64,000 nucleotides of DNA from Sphingobacterium corticibacterium (GTDB lineage Bacteria > Bacteroidota > Bacteroidia > Sphingobacteriales > Sphingobacteriaceae): positions 186,001 through 250,000 of the forward strand of contig NZ_SGIT01000004.1 of the NCBI RefSeq assembly GCF_004208525.1, given 5' to 3'. The position numbers and the translations under genes are program-made. The notes under the pieces are model-generated. The model saw only the letters and a program-made list of their open reading frames with translations. It was not told where the DNA came from and did no database searches. Below, piece by piece: positions 8,727-17,327 of the stretch (its first letter is position 1; each line of letters opens with the position of its first letter).

Positions 8727-10130
8727 TTATAGCGTTTCTGCAATTTCTAAAGCGCGACGTAAAGCCGCAATTTTGTTGTTAACTTCCTGTAGCTCTTTTT
8801 CAGGGTCAGAGTCCAGCACGATCCCTGCCCCTGCTTGGTAGTGCAGTACATTCTGTTTGCTCAGAAAGGAGCGGATCATGATAGCATGATTGAAATCACC
8901 ATTAAACCCCATATAGCCAATAGCACCAGAATAGAAAGATCGTTGCAAACCTTCGTAACGGTCTATCAGCGTGAGTGCTTTATGTTTGGGAGCACCCGAT
9001 AATGTTCCCGCGGGGAAGGTGTCGCCTACGACATCAAAAGGGTTAGAGGTGGGGTTTAGTTTTCCTGAAACCTTGGATACCAGATGGATAATATGCGAAT
9101 AATATTGTGCCTCTTTATATGATTTCACCTTTACGTGGGTACAGTGGCGGCTCAAATCATTTCGTGCCAAATCAACGAGCATCACATGCTCTGCAGATTC
9201 CTTCGGATCATTTTTCAACTCTTCTGCGATCATTTCATCCTTTTCCATGTCGCCCGTACGTTTGAACGTTCCGGCAATGGGATATATCGTGGCTTCTCCT
9301 TTTTTGATGGTCAGCTGCGCCTCTGGCGAGGAACCAAATAACTTGAAGTCGCCATAATCAAAATAGAAAAGATAAGGTGAGGGGTTAACCGACCGCAATG
9401 CGCGGTATACGTTAAATTCATCTCCCGCAAACGGCGTGGAAAATGCGCGCGATGGGACAATTTGGAAAACATCTCCGCGCTGTATATGTTGTTTCATCTT
9501 TTCGACCAAGCTTCTGAAGTCCTCGTCTGCCATATTAGAAGCCTCTTCACCCTGACGTTTAAAATTATATTCGGGGAAATTTTTATTCTGTATTAAATAT
9601 TCCAGTCTATCTAGATCAGAAGATTCGTCGGTTAATAGATTTTCGAAAATATAGAGTTGGTTTCTGAAATGGTCGATCGCGATGACATAGCGATATACAT
9701 GGTATTGCATATAAGGGATTTCGCGCGCAGAATGTGTGCCTGCTGTTAGCGCAATATCTTCAAAGTGCTCGACGGCATCGAAGGTGAAATACCCGAATAA
9801 CCCGGAGGAAATAACGTTCACGCCTTCTATGTCCGATTGAGAGAACTGTTTACGGAATGCTGATACCTCTTCTCGGAGATTAATTTCATTGGCGCTCTTA
9901 TAAACGGGTTTTGCGCTAGGTTCTATAATGCGAAGATGTTCCTTGTCGAGGGTAATGCCCGCAATCGGTTCACAGCAAATATAGCTGATATTGTTATCGC
10001 GACTGTGGTATTCCGAACTCTCCAACAGCAAACTGTTTGGGAATGTATCCCGCAGGCGGAGATAGATGCTTACTGGCGTCGTTGTGTCGGCCAGTATCTT
10101 TCTGTAATTCGTTTTCAGTTTATATTTCAT
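8727..10130 (-). CDS. trpE: Anthranilate synthase component I
   Basis: A 467-residue chorismate-utilising enzyme forming anthranilate, the first committed step to tryptophan. The N-terminal domain has the LLLES tryptophan feedback site at residues 34-38. The C-terminal chorismate-binding domain shows FQIVPSRAF, FGSSPEAQ, PIAGTFKRTGD, NDPKESAEHVMLVDLARND and GTLSGAPK. It heads a unit with trpG and trpC. The 186 bp upstream carry a leader peptide and attenuator (separate entries), so the gene should respond to charged tRNA-Trp as well as to feedback inhibition. Confidence 0.97.
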   Translation of the reverse strand: MKYKLKTNYRKILADTTTPVSIYLRLRDTFPNSLLLESSEYHSRDNNISYICCEPIAGITLDKEHLRIIEPSAKPVYKSANEINLREEVSAFRKQFSQSDIEGVNVISSGLFGYFTFDAVEHFEDIALTAGTHSAREIPYMQYHVYRYVIAIDHFRNQLYIFENLLTDESSDLDRLEYLIQNKNFPEYNFKRQGEEASNMADEDFRSLVEKMKQHIQRGDVFQIVPSRAFSTPFAGDEFNVYRALRSVNPSPYLFYFDYGDFKLFGSSPEAQLTIKKGEATIYPIAGTFKRTGDMEKDEMIAEELKNDPKESAEHVMLVDLARNDLSRHCTHVKVKSYKEAQYYSHIIHLVSKVSGKLNPTSNPFDVVGDTFPAGTLSGAPKHKALTLIDRYEGLQRSFYSGAIGYMGFNGDFNHAIMIRSFLSKQNVLHYQAGAGIVLDSDPEKELQEVNNKIAALRRALEIAETL

Positions 10131-10181
10131 TATTTCCCTGATTTTATCTTTTTACTTCTTTTCAAGCGTCGTAATTTAACT

Positions 10182-10211
10182 AAAAAAGCCCGACGTTTAA
10201 TCGCCGGGCTT
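10182..10211 (-). terminator. trp attenuator terminator hairpin
   Basis: On the minus strand a 10-bp stem (AAGCCCGGCG paired with CGTCGGGCTT, one G-U pair) has a six-base loop ATTAAA and is followed by a run of Ts. It lies between the trpL stop and the trpE start (10130). Its 5' arm (CCCGGCG, 10202-10208) can pair instead with CGTCGGG at 10267-10273 inside the leader ORF, giving a mutually exclusive antiterminator of seven base pairs. This is the classical ribosome-mediated attenuation layout. Confidence 0.9.
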
Positions 10212-10248
10212 ACTTTCAAAATGGTTTTGGTTGATTATGAATATTTAG

Positions 10249-10317
10249 TTACATACCAAACGCATTCCCGACGCTACTTGCTTCGAGCCACCACCAGTTT
10301 GTATGTAATTTTTTCAT
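10249..10317 (-). CDS. trpL: trp operon leader peptide (three consecutive Trp codons)
   Basis: A 22-codon ORF reads MKKLHTNWWWLEASSVGNAF followed by GM and TAA, with Trp codons 8-10 as TGG TGG TGG. Trp is rare and three in a row in so short an ORF is the hallmark of a tryptophan-sensing leader. Codons 15-17 (AGC GTC GGG) contain the segment that can sequester the terminator 5' arm. A ribosome stalled at the Trp codons would leave it free and allow read-through. A ribosome reaching the stop would cover it and let the terminator form. A promoter lies just upstream. Confidence 0.9.
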   Translation of the reverse strand: MKKLHTNWWWLEASSVGNAFGM

Positions 10318-10333
10318 GATCATTTGTGTAGCG

Positions 10334-10363
10334 CAAATTTATGAATATTTTTTATTTGGCAAA
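10334..10363 (-). promoter_or_regulatory. Predicted trp operon promoter (Bacteroidota sigma-70 type)
   Basis: On the minus strand TTTG (10360-10363) is separated by 18 bp from TAAATTTG (10334-10341), matching the Bacteroidota -33 TTTG and -7 TAnnTTTG elements. Transcription would begin near 10328, about ten bases before the trpL ATG. There is no terminator between the trmD stop (10401) and this site, so read-through from trmD is possible and would also pass through the attenuator. Confidence 0.75.
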
Positions 10364-10400
10364 CTTTTTTTGATAAAAAAATAAAAAATATCGATTAATC

Positions 10401-11078
10401 TTAGTCATTTAGCAAATCTGGGCGACGTTCTTCGGTACGTTTAAGCTGTTGCTCGTAGCGCCAGGTGGTAATTTTTGCTTCGTGACCGCTAAGTAGTACC
10501 TCTGGAACACGATGCCCTCGCCATTCTGCCGGCCGTGTATATATAGGTGCATCCAGCAATCCGTCTTGAAAAGAATCTGATAAGGCAGAAGTCTCGTCGG
10601 ACAATACACCGGGTATCACACGAGCCACGGCATCTACCAATATCGCGGCGGGTAGTTCACCACCAGACAGTACATAATCCCCAATGGAAATTTCTTTAGT
10701 CACAAATATATCGCGGATACGTTGGTCAATCCCCTTGTAATGTCCACATAGTATAATGACGTTCTCTACGGAAGACAGTGTATTGGCGATTTCTTGGTTG
10801 AGGGTTTCACCATCCGGTGTCATATAAATTACCTCGTCATAGGATCGTTCTGCCTGTAATTTTTCGATGCAGGCCGCAAAAGGTTCTATTTGCATGACCA
10901 TGCCCGAGCCGCCTCCATAAGGATAGTCGTCAACAGACTTGTGTTTGTTTGTTGCATAATCCCGCAGATTGTGTACGTGGATTTCCACCAGACCTTTGTG
11001 CTGGGCACGTTGCAGGATAGAATGTGCAAAAGGACTCTCCAATAAGCCGGGTAATACGGTAATGATATCAAAACGCAT
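10401..11078 (-). CDS. trmD: tRNA (guanine37-N1)-methyltransferase
   Basis: A 225-residue SPOUT-class methyltransferase making m1G37 in tRNAs with a G36, which prevents +1 frameshifting. Motifs seen are [24 protein letters not shown], the knotted SAM loop [11 protein letters not shown] (110-120) and [11 protein letters not shown] (131-141). Length is normal. It is not flanked by rpsP or rimM as in many phyla. A TATCTTTG box lies at 11083-11090 on the minus strand, only 5 bp before the ATG, so the mRNA may have a very short leader. Confidence 0.97.
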   Translation of the reverse strand: MRFDIITVLPGLLESPFAHSILQRAQHKGLVEIHVHNLRDYATNKHKSVDDYPYGGGSGMVMQIEPFAACIEKLQAERSYDEVIYMTPDGETLNQEIANTLSSVENVIILCGHYKGIDQRIRDIFVTKEISIGDYVLSGGELPAAILVDAVARVIPGVLSDETSALSDSFQDGLLDAPIYTRPAEWRGHRVPEVLLSGHEAKITTWRYEQQLKRTEERRPDLLND

Positions 11079-11346
11079 AATGCAAAGATAGCTTTAAAAA
11101 AACATGTCATGTCGCTTTTTTTCTACAAAGCAAACATTTCTATATACGGTTTGGAGAGATTATATCCAGTTTTGGTCTTCGGTATGCTGTTTTTATATTC
11201 TTGTTTTGATTGTTTTGTTAGAATATAATTTTGTTTTAATTTGTTTGTGGTGTTCTATTATTTTGTGATGTTTTGTTTGTGATTTTACATTCTTTCCGTT
11301 AGTTTGTTGATACGGTGTCAGTGATTGTGTAAGTTTTTTTGAAAAG

Positions 11347-11377
11347 TTGCAAGAACAAAGTTATTTTTTTATGTTTG
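11347..11377 (+). promoter_or_regulatory. Predicted promoter of the 11720 SusC/SusD operon
   Basis: TTG at 11347-11349 and TATGTTTG at 11370-11377, separated by 20 bp, fit the Bacteroidota vegetative promoter consensus. The predicted start near 11384 gives an unusually long leader of about 335 nt before the SusC ATG. The stretch 11079-11346 is AT-rich and holds nothing else I can recognise. Confidence 0.65.
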
Positions 11378-11478
11378 CATAGTTTAACAATTTTTAACAG
11401 TATAGAGAGCGCTGTTGACGCTTTTTCCGATAGCGGGAGAGATAGAAAAAATGATTAACTAAACAAACAACAACACAA

Positions 11479-11523
11479 ATGAAACGGAATTTATTAACTA
11501 CTCCATCGCATTTTCTTTGTTAG
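11479..11523 (+). CDS. Short leader ORF (14 codons) upstream of susC
   Basis: A 14-codon ORF reads MKRNLLTTPSHFLC and ends TAG. The bases before its ATG (AACTAAACAAACAACAACAC then AAATGAAAC) closely match those before the SusC ATG at 11720 (AACTAAACAACACAAACATG then AAAC). So the translation start region appears twice in the leader. It is followed at once by two hairpins. It may be a leader peptide or a relic of a duplicated start; translation is unproven. Confidence 0.4.
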   Translation: MKRNLLTTPSHFLC

Positions 11524-11525
11524 AT

Positions 11526-11583
11526 ACAGCACCGTTTTCATACGGCTGTTCAGGATTTCGACTTTCAAGTTGCTTGAACTTCG
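11526..11583 (+). promoter_or_regulatory. Two tandem hairpins in the susC leader
   Basis: Hairpin 1 (11526-11549) pairs ACAG/CTGT and CCGT/ACGG with a two-base bulge and loop TTTCAT. Hairpin 2 (11559-11583) pairs CGA/TCG and TTCAAG/CTTGAA across a symmetric CT/CT internal loop and a three-base TTG loop. Neither is followed by a U-tract, so they are not ordinary terminators. Together with the short ORF just upstream they suggest a structured regulatory leader. From 11584 to 11719 I see no further strong structure. Confidence 0.5.
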
Positions 11584-11719
11584 GTTTGTATTAATTTGAT
11601 CGTTCATTAATGTAATAGTTTTGTGATAGTGTGCGGTGTCCAAACAAAAGTGTGCAGATGTTAGTTAATGTCCGTAACAACACAAACAATCAACAAATTA
11701 ATAACTAAACAACACAAAC

Positions 11720-14700
11720 ATGAAACAAAAATTACTCAGTTTAATTTTTGTGCTGACCTGCCTAGTAGGGGTGTCGGTCGCACAAAATCGACAAGTGAGT
11801 GGTCGCGTGACTTCGGCCGGCGATGGAACTCCGATTGCAGGGGTATCTGTAGCTGTTGTCGGAACGTCAAACGCTACTCAAACAGACGGCTCCGGAAATT
11901 ATTCCATTCAAGTTCCCGGGAACGATGCCACTTTAGCATTTTCCTACATCGGCTATGATAGCCAACGCGTGGCGGTAGGTAGTCGTGCTGTAGTGAATGT
12001 ACAACTAGCAGGCGGCGGTGAGGCACTAGAAGAGGTGGTGGTAACCGCAATGGGGATCACGAGAGAAAAACGTGCGTTGGCTACTGCAACGCAAGAGGTA
12101 AAAGGAGAAGCCTTGACTCAAGCTGCAAATAGCAATTTAGCAACTGCCATTCAAGGTAAAGTTTCCGGTGTGGAAGTGACACCTTCATCAGGTATGCCGG
12201 GTGCGTCTGCGAAAATTACTATTCGCGGTGCCAGATCGTTTACGGGTGACAATACACCTTTATATGTGGTCGATGGTATGCCTATTACGTCTGTTTCGGA
12301 TGTCTCTACCGGGAACTCTGTTACCGGGTCAGATTATTCGGCTAGAGGATTGGATATTGATCCAAATGATATTGAGAGTATTAACATTCTGAAAGGACAA
12401 GCAGCATCTGCTTTGTACGGTATGCGCGCATCCAATGGTGCGATCATCATTACCACGAAAAGCGGGAAGAATGCTCCGAAAGGGAGAGCGCAGATTTCGT
12501 TTAACTCCAATGTGTCTTTTGACAGGATCTCGGTATTGCCCGATTTTCAGACAACGTATGCACAGGGTTCACAGGATGTAAATACAAATTATGTACCCAC
12601 TTTTAATCCGACAACTTCTACGGTTTGGGGGCCTCGTATTGATCAGTTGCACCTTAATCCTTCGTACGGAGGTGAAACGGACAATCAATATACACAACGG
12701 GATGGCAGACAACCAGGAAAATACTACGTTCCACAGCGTGCAACAGCAGGATTAGATCCTTGGGCGACGCCACAGGCTTATGATAATGCGAAAGAATTTT
12801 TTGATGTAGGTAATACGTATAACAACTCATTAAATATAATGCAAGGTTTTGATAAAGGGCATTATTCCATGAGTTTAGGATCGACTAATTCACAAGGTAT
12901 CGTGCCATCAACAGGCTTAGATCGTTACAATGCTAAACTAGCGACACAGCTTAGCTTGTCGGATCAGTGGACAACTGGTTTTTCAGGAAACTATGTGAAC
13001 TCTAGCGTTTCTAAGCAGACGAGCGCGAACGATGGTATTATCGCGACGATTTTCGGCGCACCTGCGTCCTACGATCTGAAAGGTATTCCGAACCACGTAG
13101 CTGACAATCCGTATTCGCAAGTTAATTATAGAGGCGGTGCTTTCGATAACCCTTACTGGGCGACACAGCACAATAGTTTTACAGAAAAGACACAACGCTT
13201 CTTCGGAAACGGTTTTGCTCAGTTTGCTACGCAATTAGCAGATAACCAAAAATTAACATTAAAATATCAACTGGGAGTAGATTCTTATACGGCTAATTAT
13301 ACTGATCTTTGGGGGTATGGTAAAGCAGGATTGACTAGAGGACAAGTGGAAAATTATCACTATTCGGTTACTGAGTTAAACTCATTAGCTACAGCTGTCT
13401 ATAACTGGGAGATAAACGAGGATTTAGTTTTCGATGCCATGATTGGTAATGAGATTGTGGATAGAAACAGGAGATATGACTATGGTTATGGCGGCGGATT
13501 TAACTTTGCAGGTTGGAACCATATGAACAATGCAACTACCTACACTGCTGAGCAAAATTTACGGCATACACGTACCTTTGGTCTGTTCGGAAACTTAAAT
13601 TTGGCATATAAAAACATGTTGTATTTGAACGTTACAGGACGTAACGACGTAGTATCCAATATGCCTCGTGATAGCCGTTCATTCTTTTATCCATCTGTAT
13701 CGGCATCCTTTGTTTTCACCGAATTGGAAGGTCTTCAGAGTGAGGTGTTGAATTTCGGTAAGTTGAGAGCATCATATGCGGAAGTAGGACAGGCTGGTAA
13801 CTACTATGAGTCTTATTATTCTACACCAACTTATAGCGGAGGTTTTTCTACTGGTTTCCCGATCATTTATCCATTAGGCTCAACGGTGGCATTTACACCC
13901 TACCCTATTTTGTATGATCCGGAATTAGTACCTCAAAATACTAGGTCGTATGAGATTGGTACAGATTTAACCTTCTTAAACGGTCTTTTTGATCTAAGCT
14001 ATACTTTCTCCCGTCAAGACGTGAAAAACCAGATTTTTGAAGTACCGTTAGGGGGGTCAAGTGGTTTCCAAAGTGTGGTAACGAATGGCGGAAAAATCCA
14101 CACTAATGCGCATGAAACGACATTGAGCATTGCACCTTTCCGTGAGGGAGATTTCCGTTGGGATTTTGCTTTTAATTTCACAAAAATAGACAACTATGTA
14201 GATGAGTTGGCGGAAGGCGTAGAAAGCATATTTCTGGGAGGTTTTGTGGAACCGCAAGTGCGTGCTGGTATTGGCGAGAAATTTCCAGTGATTTATGGTA
14301 ATTCTTACTTGAGAAACGATGCCGGACAAATTGTGGTAGATGCTCGTGGATTACCTCAAATTGGTGAAGAGAGAGTCATTGGATCTGTAGCACCCGATTT
14401 TATCTTAGGGTTCAATACTAGATTGGAGTATAAAAAAGTAAGACTTGGTGCTGTTTTGGATTGGAAACAAGGTGGACAGATGCTGAATGCAACTTCATCT
14501 CTCTTGGATTTCTATGGCACATCGCAAAAATCGGCTGATTTTAGAGGAGGTGATTCGTTTTTATTTGAAAAAGCAGCGGTGAAAGAAACATCACCTGGTT
14601 CTGGCGAATATGTTGAAAATGATATATCAATTGATCCAAGTAGGGCATTTGACTATTTTAATAGATTGAACAACATTTCTGAAAGTTCGATTAGAGGAAC

Positions 14701-14926
14701 TTCTTTTGTAAAGTTAAGAGAGATAACAGTAGGATATCCTGTGTATTCCAATACACGGTTTACAGTGGACGTAAATGCATTTGCACGTAACCTAATTTTG
14801 TGGTCAGAATTGAAAGGTTTTGATCCGGAAGCTTCTCAGGGTAACACGAATATGTCGGGAGCTTTTGAGCGATTCTCTTTACCGGGAGCATCGAGCTATG
14901 GTTTAGGGGTGAATATTAAATTTTAA
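11720..14926 (+). CDS. SusC/RagA-type TonB-dependent transporter
   Basis: A 1068-residue outer-membrane transporter that, with its SusD lid, imports oligosaccharides or peptides using TonB energy. The signal peptide is residues 1-21 (LVGVSVAQ), followed by a carboxypeptidase-regulatory-like domain (VSGRVTSAGDGTPIAGVSV), the TonB-box region EALEEVVVTAMG, a plug with IRGARSF and PLYVVDGMPI, SINILKGQAASALYGMRASN, and a barrel ending NIKF. There is no STN domain, so no direct link to an anti-sigma factor is expected. No enzyme gene is adjacent, so the substrate is unknown. Confidence 0.95.
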   Translation: MKQKLLSLIFVLTCLVGVSVAQNRQVSGRVTSAGDGTPIAGVSVAVVGTSNATQTDGSGNYSIQVPGNDATLAFSYIGYDSQRVAVGSRAVVNVQLAGGGEALEEVVVTAMGITREKRALATATQEVKGEALTQAANSNLATAIQGKVSGVEVTPSSGMPGASAKITIRGARSFTGDNTPLYVVDGMPITSVSDVSTGNSVTGSDYSARGLDIDPNDIESINILKGQAASALYGMRASNGAIIITTKSGKNAPKGRAQISFNSNVSFDRISVLPDFQTTYAQGSQDVNTNYVPTFNPTTSTVWGPRIDQLHLNPSYGGETDNQYTQRDGRQPGKYYVPQRATAGLDPWATPQAYDNAKEFFDVGNTYNNSLNIMQGFDKGHYSMSLGSTNSQGIVPSTGLDRYNAKLATQLSLSDQWTTGFSGNYVNSSVSKQTSANDGIIATIFGAPASYDLKGIPNHVADNPYSQVNYRGGAFDNPYWATQHNSFTEKTQRFFGNGFAQFATQLADNQKLTLKYQLGVDSYTANYTDLWGYGKAGLTRGQVENYHYSVTELNSLATAVYNWEINEDLVFDAMIGNEIVDRNRRYDYGYGGGFNFAGWNHMNNATTYTAEQNLRHTRTFGLFGNLNLAYKNMLYLNVTGRNDVVSNMPRDSRSFFYPSVSASFVFTELEGLQSEVLNFGKLRASYAEVGQAGNYYESYYSTPTYSGGFSTGFPIIYPLGSTVAFTPYPILYDPELVPQNTRSYEIGTDLTFLNGLFDLSYTFSRQDVKNQIFEVPLGGSSGFQSVVTNGGKIHTNAHETTLSIAPFREGDFRWDFAFNFTKIDNYVDELAEGVESIFLGGFVEPQVRAGIGEKFPVIYGNSYLRNDAGQIVVDARGLPQIGEERVIGSVAPDFILGFNTRLEYKKVRLGAVLDWKQGGQMLNATSSLLDFYGTSQKSADFRGGDSFLFEKAAVKETSPGSGEYVENDISIDPSRAFDYFNRLNNISESSIRGTSFVKLREITVGYPVYSNTRFTVDVNAFARNLILWSELKGFDPEASQGNTNMSGAFERFSLPGASSYGLGVNIKF

Positions 14927-14930
14927 GACA

Positions 14931-16529
14931 ATGAAATTCAGAAATAATATATATAGACTTTTAGCTTTAGGACTACTTATAGCGCCTATCGCGTTTAACT
15001 CTTGTTCAGAGGACAGGATGGATGAGATTAACTTCAATCCTAACAATCCGCTAGATGTCGAAGCTAAATTTATTTTAGCAGATGTTATTGTGTCGACGGC
15101 GGTAAGAAGTGTTGGAGGTGACTTGAATACCTATCTTTCTGCGTATGTTGAGCACGAAGCAGGATCGCATAATCAATTGTGGAACGCTGAACATCGTGAA
15201 GGTGAACCGCAGAGAGCGTCTACTTTCAATAACAGTTGGAACAGCATTTACGAGACGATAAAAAATGCACGTATTATTGTAGAGAAATGTTCGGAAGGTG
15301 GTTCTCAGGAAGGAAACTTCTCTACATTAGGAGTTGGACAAATTATGTTAGCGTATAACATGGCTATTTTGACCGATATGTATGGTGATGTTCCTTTTTC
15401 AGAGGCTTTTGATCCATTAGGCAACAAGACCCCTAAAATCGACAAGCAAGAAGAACTGTATTCACAAATTTTGGCATTGTTGGATGCTGCTATCGACAAT
15501 ATTCCTAAAGGAGATACGCATGTTACAGGTAATTATACGAGTCATGACTTGTTGTTTAGTGGTACTTTTGATGTCCGTAACGATCGATGGATAAAATTGG
15601 CTTACGGTCTTAAAGCACGGTACACGATGCGTCTGTTGAACATCACATCCAATAAAACGCAGGCATTAGAGGATGTAATCGAGTTTGTAGATAATTCTTT
15701 TGCTAGTGCATCCGAGGAAGCTGCATTTAATGTCTACGATGCTCAGAATCTGAATCCATTGTTTGATTTTCAATGGTCAAGAGATGCTTTAGCAGCAAGT
15801 AAAAGTATTGCCGATAAAATGATCGAACGCAACGACCCTCGTCGCAACCGGAATTTTACAGGTGGGGATTGGGTGCAAGTGGACAACATGGAAACAGGTA
15901 GTGATTCGTATGAATTATTAGCGACCAACGGAGGGAATGCTCAAATACAAGCTCCCCCGCTAACCTCTACTTTCGTTTATTCACAAACTGCGTCAACACA
16001 ATTGTTAAGCTATCATGAGTTGTTGTTTTTAAAAGCAGAAGCTATGCAACGTTTAGGTAGGTCTACTGCAGTCATAGAGCCTGTTTTAAAAGCAGCTGTA
16101 ACAGCGGCAATCATTAATTCTGAAAAATCAATCGAAACTGCTTTTATTGCACCGGCGCCTGCTCAATACGGTGGTATTTCGGAGACTTCTCCGGATATTA
16201 CTGATGCCGATATCGATACCTATTTCGAAGATGAAGTAAAGCCATTGTTCCAAGAAAACTCGTTAAAGGAAATTGCGGTGCAGAAATACCTAGCATTTTT
16301 CGGCGCATCCGGTGAATCTACAGAGATGTATAACGATATCCGCAGATGGAAAGCGTTGGGAGAAGATGATTTGATCGAATTGAAGAATCCAAATAATGCG
16401 AGTCAGTTCCCGTTACGGTTACCTTATGGTTCTTCAGAAACAACAACTAACCCGAATGTCCAAGCAGCATACGGAAACGGTGCGTATGTTTATACTGAAA
16501 ATGTATGGTGGGCAGGCGGAACCCGCTAA
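14931..16529 (+). CDS. SusD/RagB-like nutrient-binding lipoprotein (SusD-like_2 type)
   Basis: A 532-residue surface lipoprotein forming the lid over the SusC partner 4 bp upstream. The signal peptide ends in a lipobox (APIAFNSC). The mature N-terminus, EDRMDEINFNPNNP, and the helical TPR-like region (ILADVIVSTAVRS, TDMYGDVPFSEAFDP, ELYSQILALLDAAI, RWIKLAYGLKARYTMRL) match the SusD-like_2 subgroup rather than classical starch SusD. Near the C-terminus KALGEDDLIELKNP precedes FPLRLPYGSSETTTNPN, the usual pattern. A 30-bp palindrome follows as terminator. Confidence 0.93.
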   Translation: MKFRNNIYRLLALGLLIAPIAFNSCSEDRMDEINFNPNNPLDVEAKFILADVIVSTAVRSVGGDLNTYLSAYVEHEAGSHNQLWNAEHREGEPQRASTFNNSWNSIYETIKNARIIVEKCSEGGSQEGNFSTLGVGQIMLAYNMAILTDMYGDVPFSEAFDPLGNKTPKIDKQEELYSQILALLDAAIDNIPKGDTHVTGNYTSHDLLFSGTFDVRNDRWIKLAYGLKARYTMRLLNITSNKTQALEDVIEFVDNSFASASEEAAFNVYDAQNLNPLFDFQWSRDALAASKSIADKMIERNDPRRNRNFTGGDWVQVDNMETGSDSYELLATNGGNAQIQAPPLTSTFVYSQTASTQLLSYHELLFLKAEAMQRLGRSTAVIEPVLKAAVTAAIINSEKSIETAFIAPAPAQYGGISETSPDITDADIDTYFEDEVKPLFQENSLKEIAVQKYLAFFGASGESTEMYNDIRRWKALGEDDLIELKNPNNASQFPLRLPYGSSETTTNPNVQAAYGNGAYVYTENVWWAGGTR

Positions 16530-16570
16530 TTAAAATTACTTATTAGTAGATTCACTATCTGATTTATAAA

Positions 16571-16600
16571 AGAAATCCCAGGCATATGCCTGGGATTTCT
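16571..16600. terminator. Perfect 30-bp palindrome, bidirectional terminator
   Basis: AGAAATCCCAGGCAT followed by its exact reverse complement has no spacer. The RNA would fold as a long stem with a tight central loop, flanked by A/T-rich sequence on both sides. It lies between the convergent SusD gene and the 16620 lipoprotein gene and fits a shared terminator. Confidence 0.75.
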
Positions 16601-16619
16601 CGTTTTATATGGCTTATAT

Positions 16620-17327
16620 CTATTGATGTGCTATTTTTATGGTCGGCTTGCCATTCATACAGGAGAGGGTGTTTGTTGTGGCTTCACAGTTAATTTGAAT
16701 ACACGATGTATTTTCAAGCTGATGCTTCCGTTCCATTAATCGATTGTAGATATCTATTTTTTCATTTATCTCGATTGAATCGATTGTTTTATGTTTAGCG
16801 ATGGGTTCATAGCAACATTCTGAACGTAGTAACAAACCAACACTCCATTCTTCAGAATCGGTGCAGGATACATCGTTATAGAAATTTTTGATTTCCTCAT
16901 AACGAATAGGCAGCTCTTCGTTTATCTTCTCCAGAGACAAATCCTGGGCGAAAATGAGTTTTGCCTTGCCGTCCTTACATGCTTTGTGTAAGGGTGGGTT
17001 AGGCATCCATATACCAGAATAAATTCCCTCTCTAGCTGCGGCCCGTATCCTCTCATTTTGTAAGTGATCTAACTCGGCTAACAGCTTATCAAACGCTAGT
17101 TGAATCGAGAAATGTCGTAAATAATATTGCGGAGCCATGTATGCACCAAAAGGAATAATTTCGAATTCTTCTATATCTGTACAGGTTACCGATTCGGTTA
17201 GAGCTACTATTTCTTTATGCTTTTCATCGACCAATCGCGACCAATATTCATAAGGATATTCTTTGTCACTTTTGCAAGACAGTAAGAGTAGTAATGTAGT
17301 GAGCAATAAAAAGGTGTTTTTTTTCAT
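16620..17327 (-). CDS. Hypothetical lipoprotein with an internal repeat
   Basis: A 235-residue protein I do not recognise. A short signal peptide ends in a lipobox (LLLLLSCKS), so it should be membrane-anchored. Two similar segments are visible: SVTCTDIEEFEIIPFG (around 46-61) and DVSCTDSEEWSVGLLL (around 152-167). Each follows a charged helix and precedes another helical stretch (KLLAELDHLQNE and IYNRLMERKHQLE), suggesting two copies of one small domain. Seven or more cysteines in the mature protein could form disulphides. Monocistronic by appearance; function unknown. Confidence 0.75.
   Translation of the reverse strand: MKKNTFLLLTTLLLLLSCKSDKEYPYEYWSRLVDEKHKEIVALTESVTCTDIEEFEIIPFGAYMAPQYYLRHFSIQLAFDKLLAELDHLQNERIRAAAREGIYSGIWMPNPPLHKACKDGKAKLIFAQDLSLEKINEELPIRYEEIKNFYNDVSCTDSEEWSVGLLLRSECCYEPIAKHKTIDSIEINEKIDIYNRLMERKHQLENTSCIQINCEATTNTLSCMNGKPTIKIAHQ

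Noticed and set aside
16571-16600. Perfect palindrome as a protein-binding operator or mobile-element end
   Set aside because: Its place exactly between two convergent genes, and the flanking A/T tracts, fit a bidirectional terminator better.
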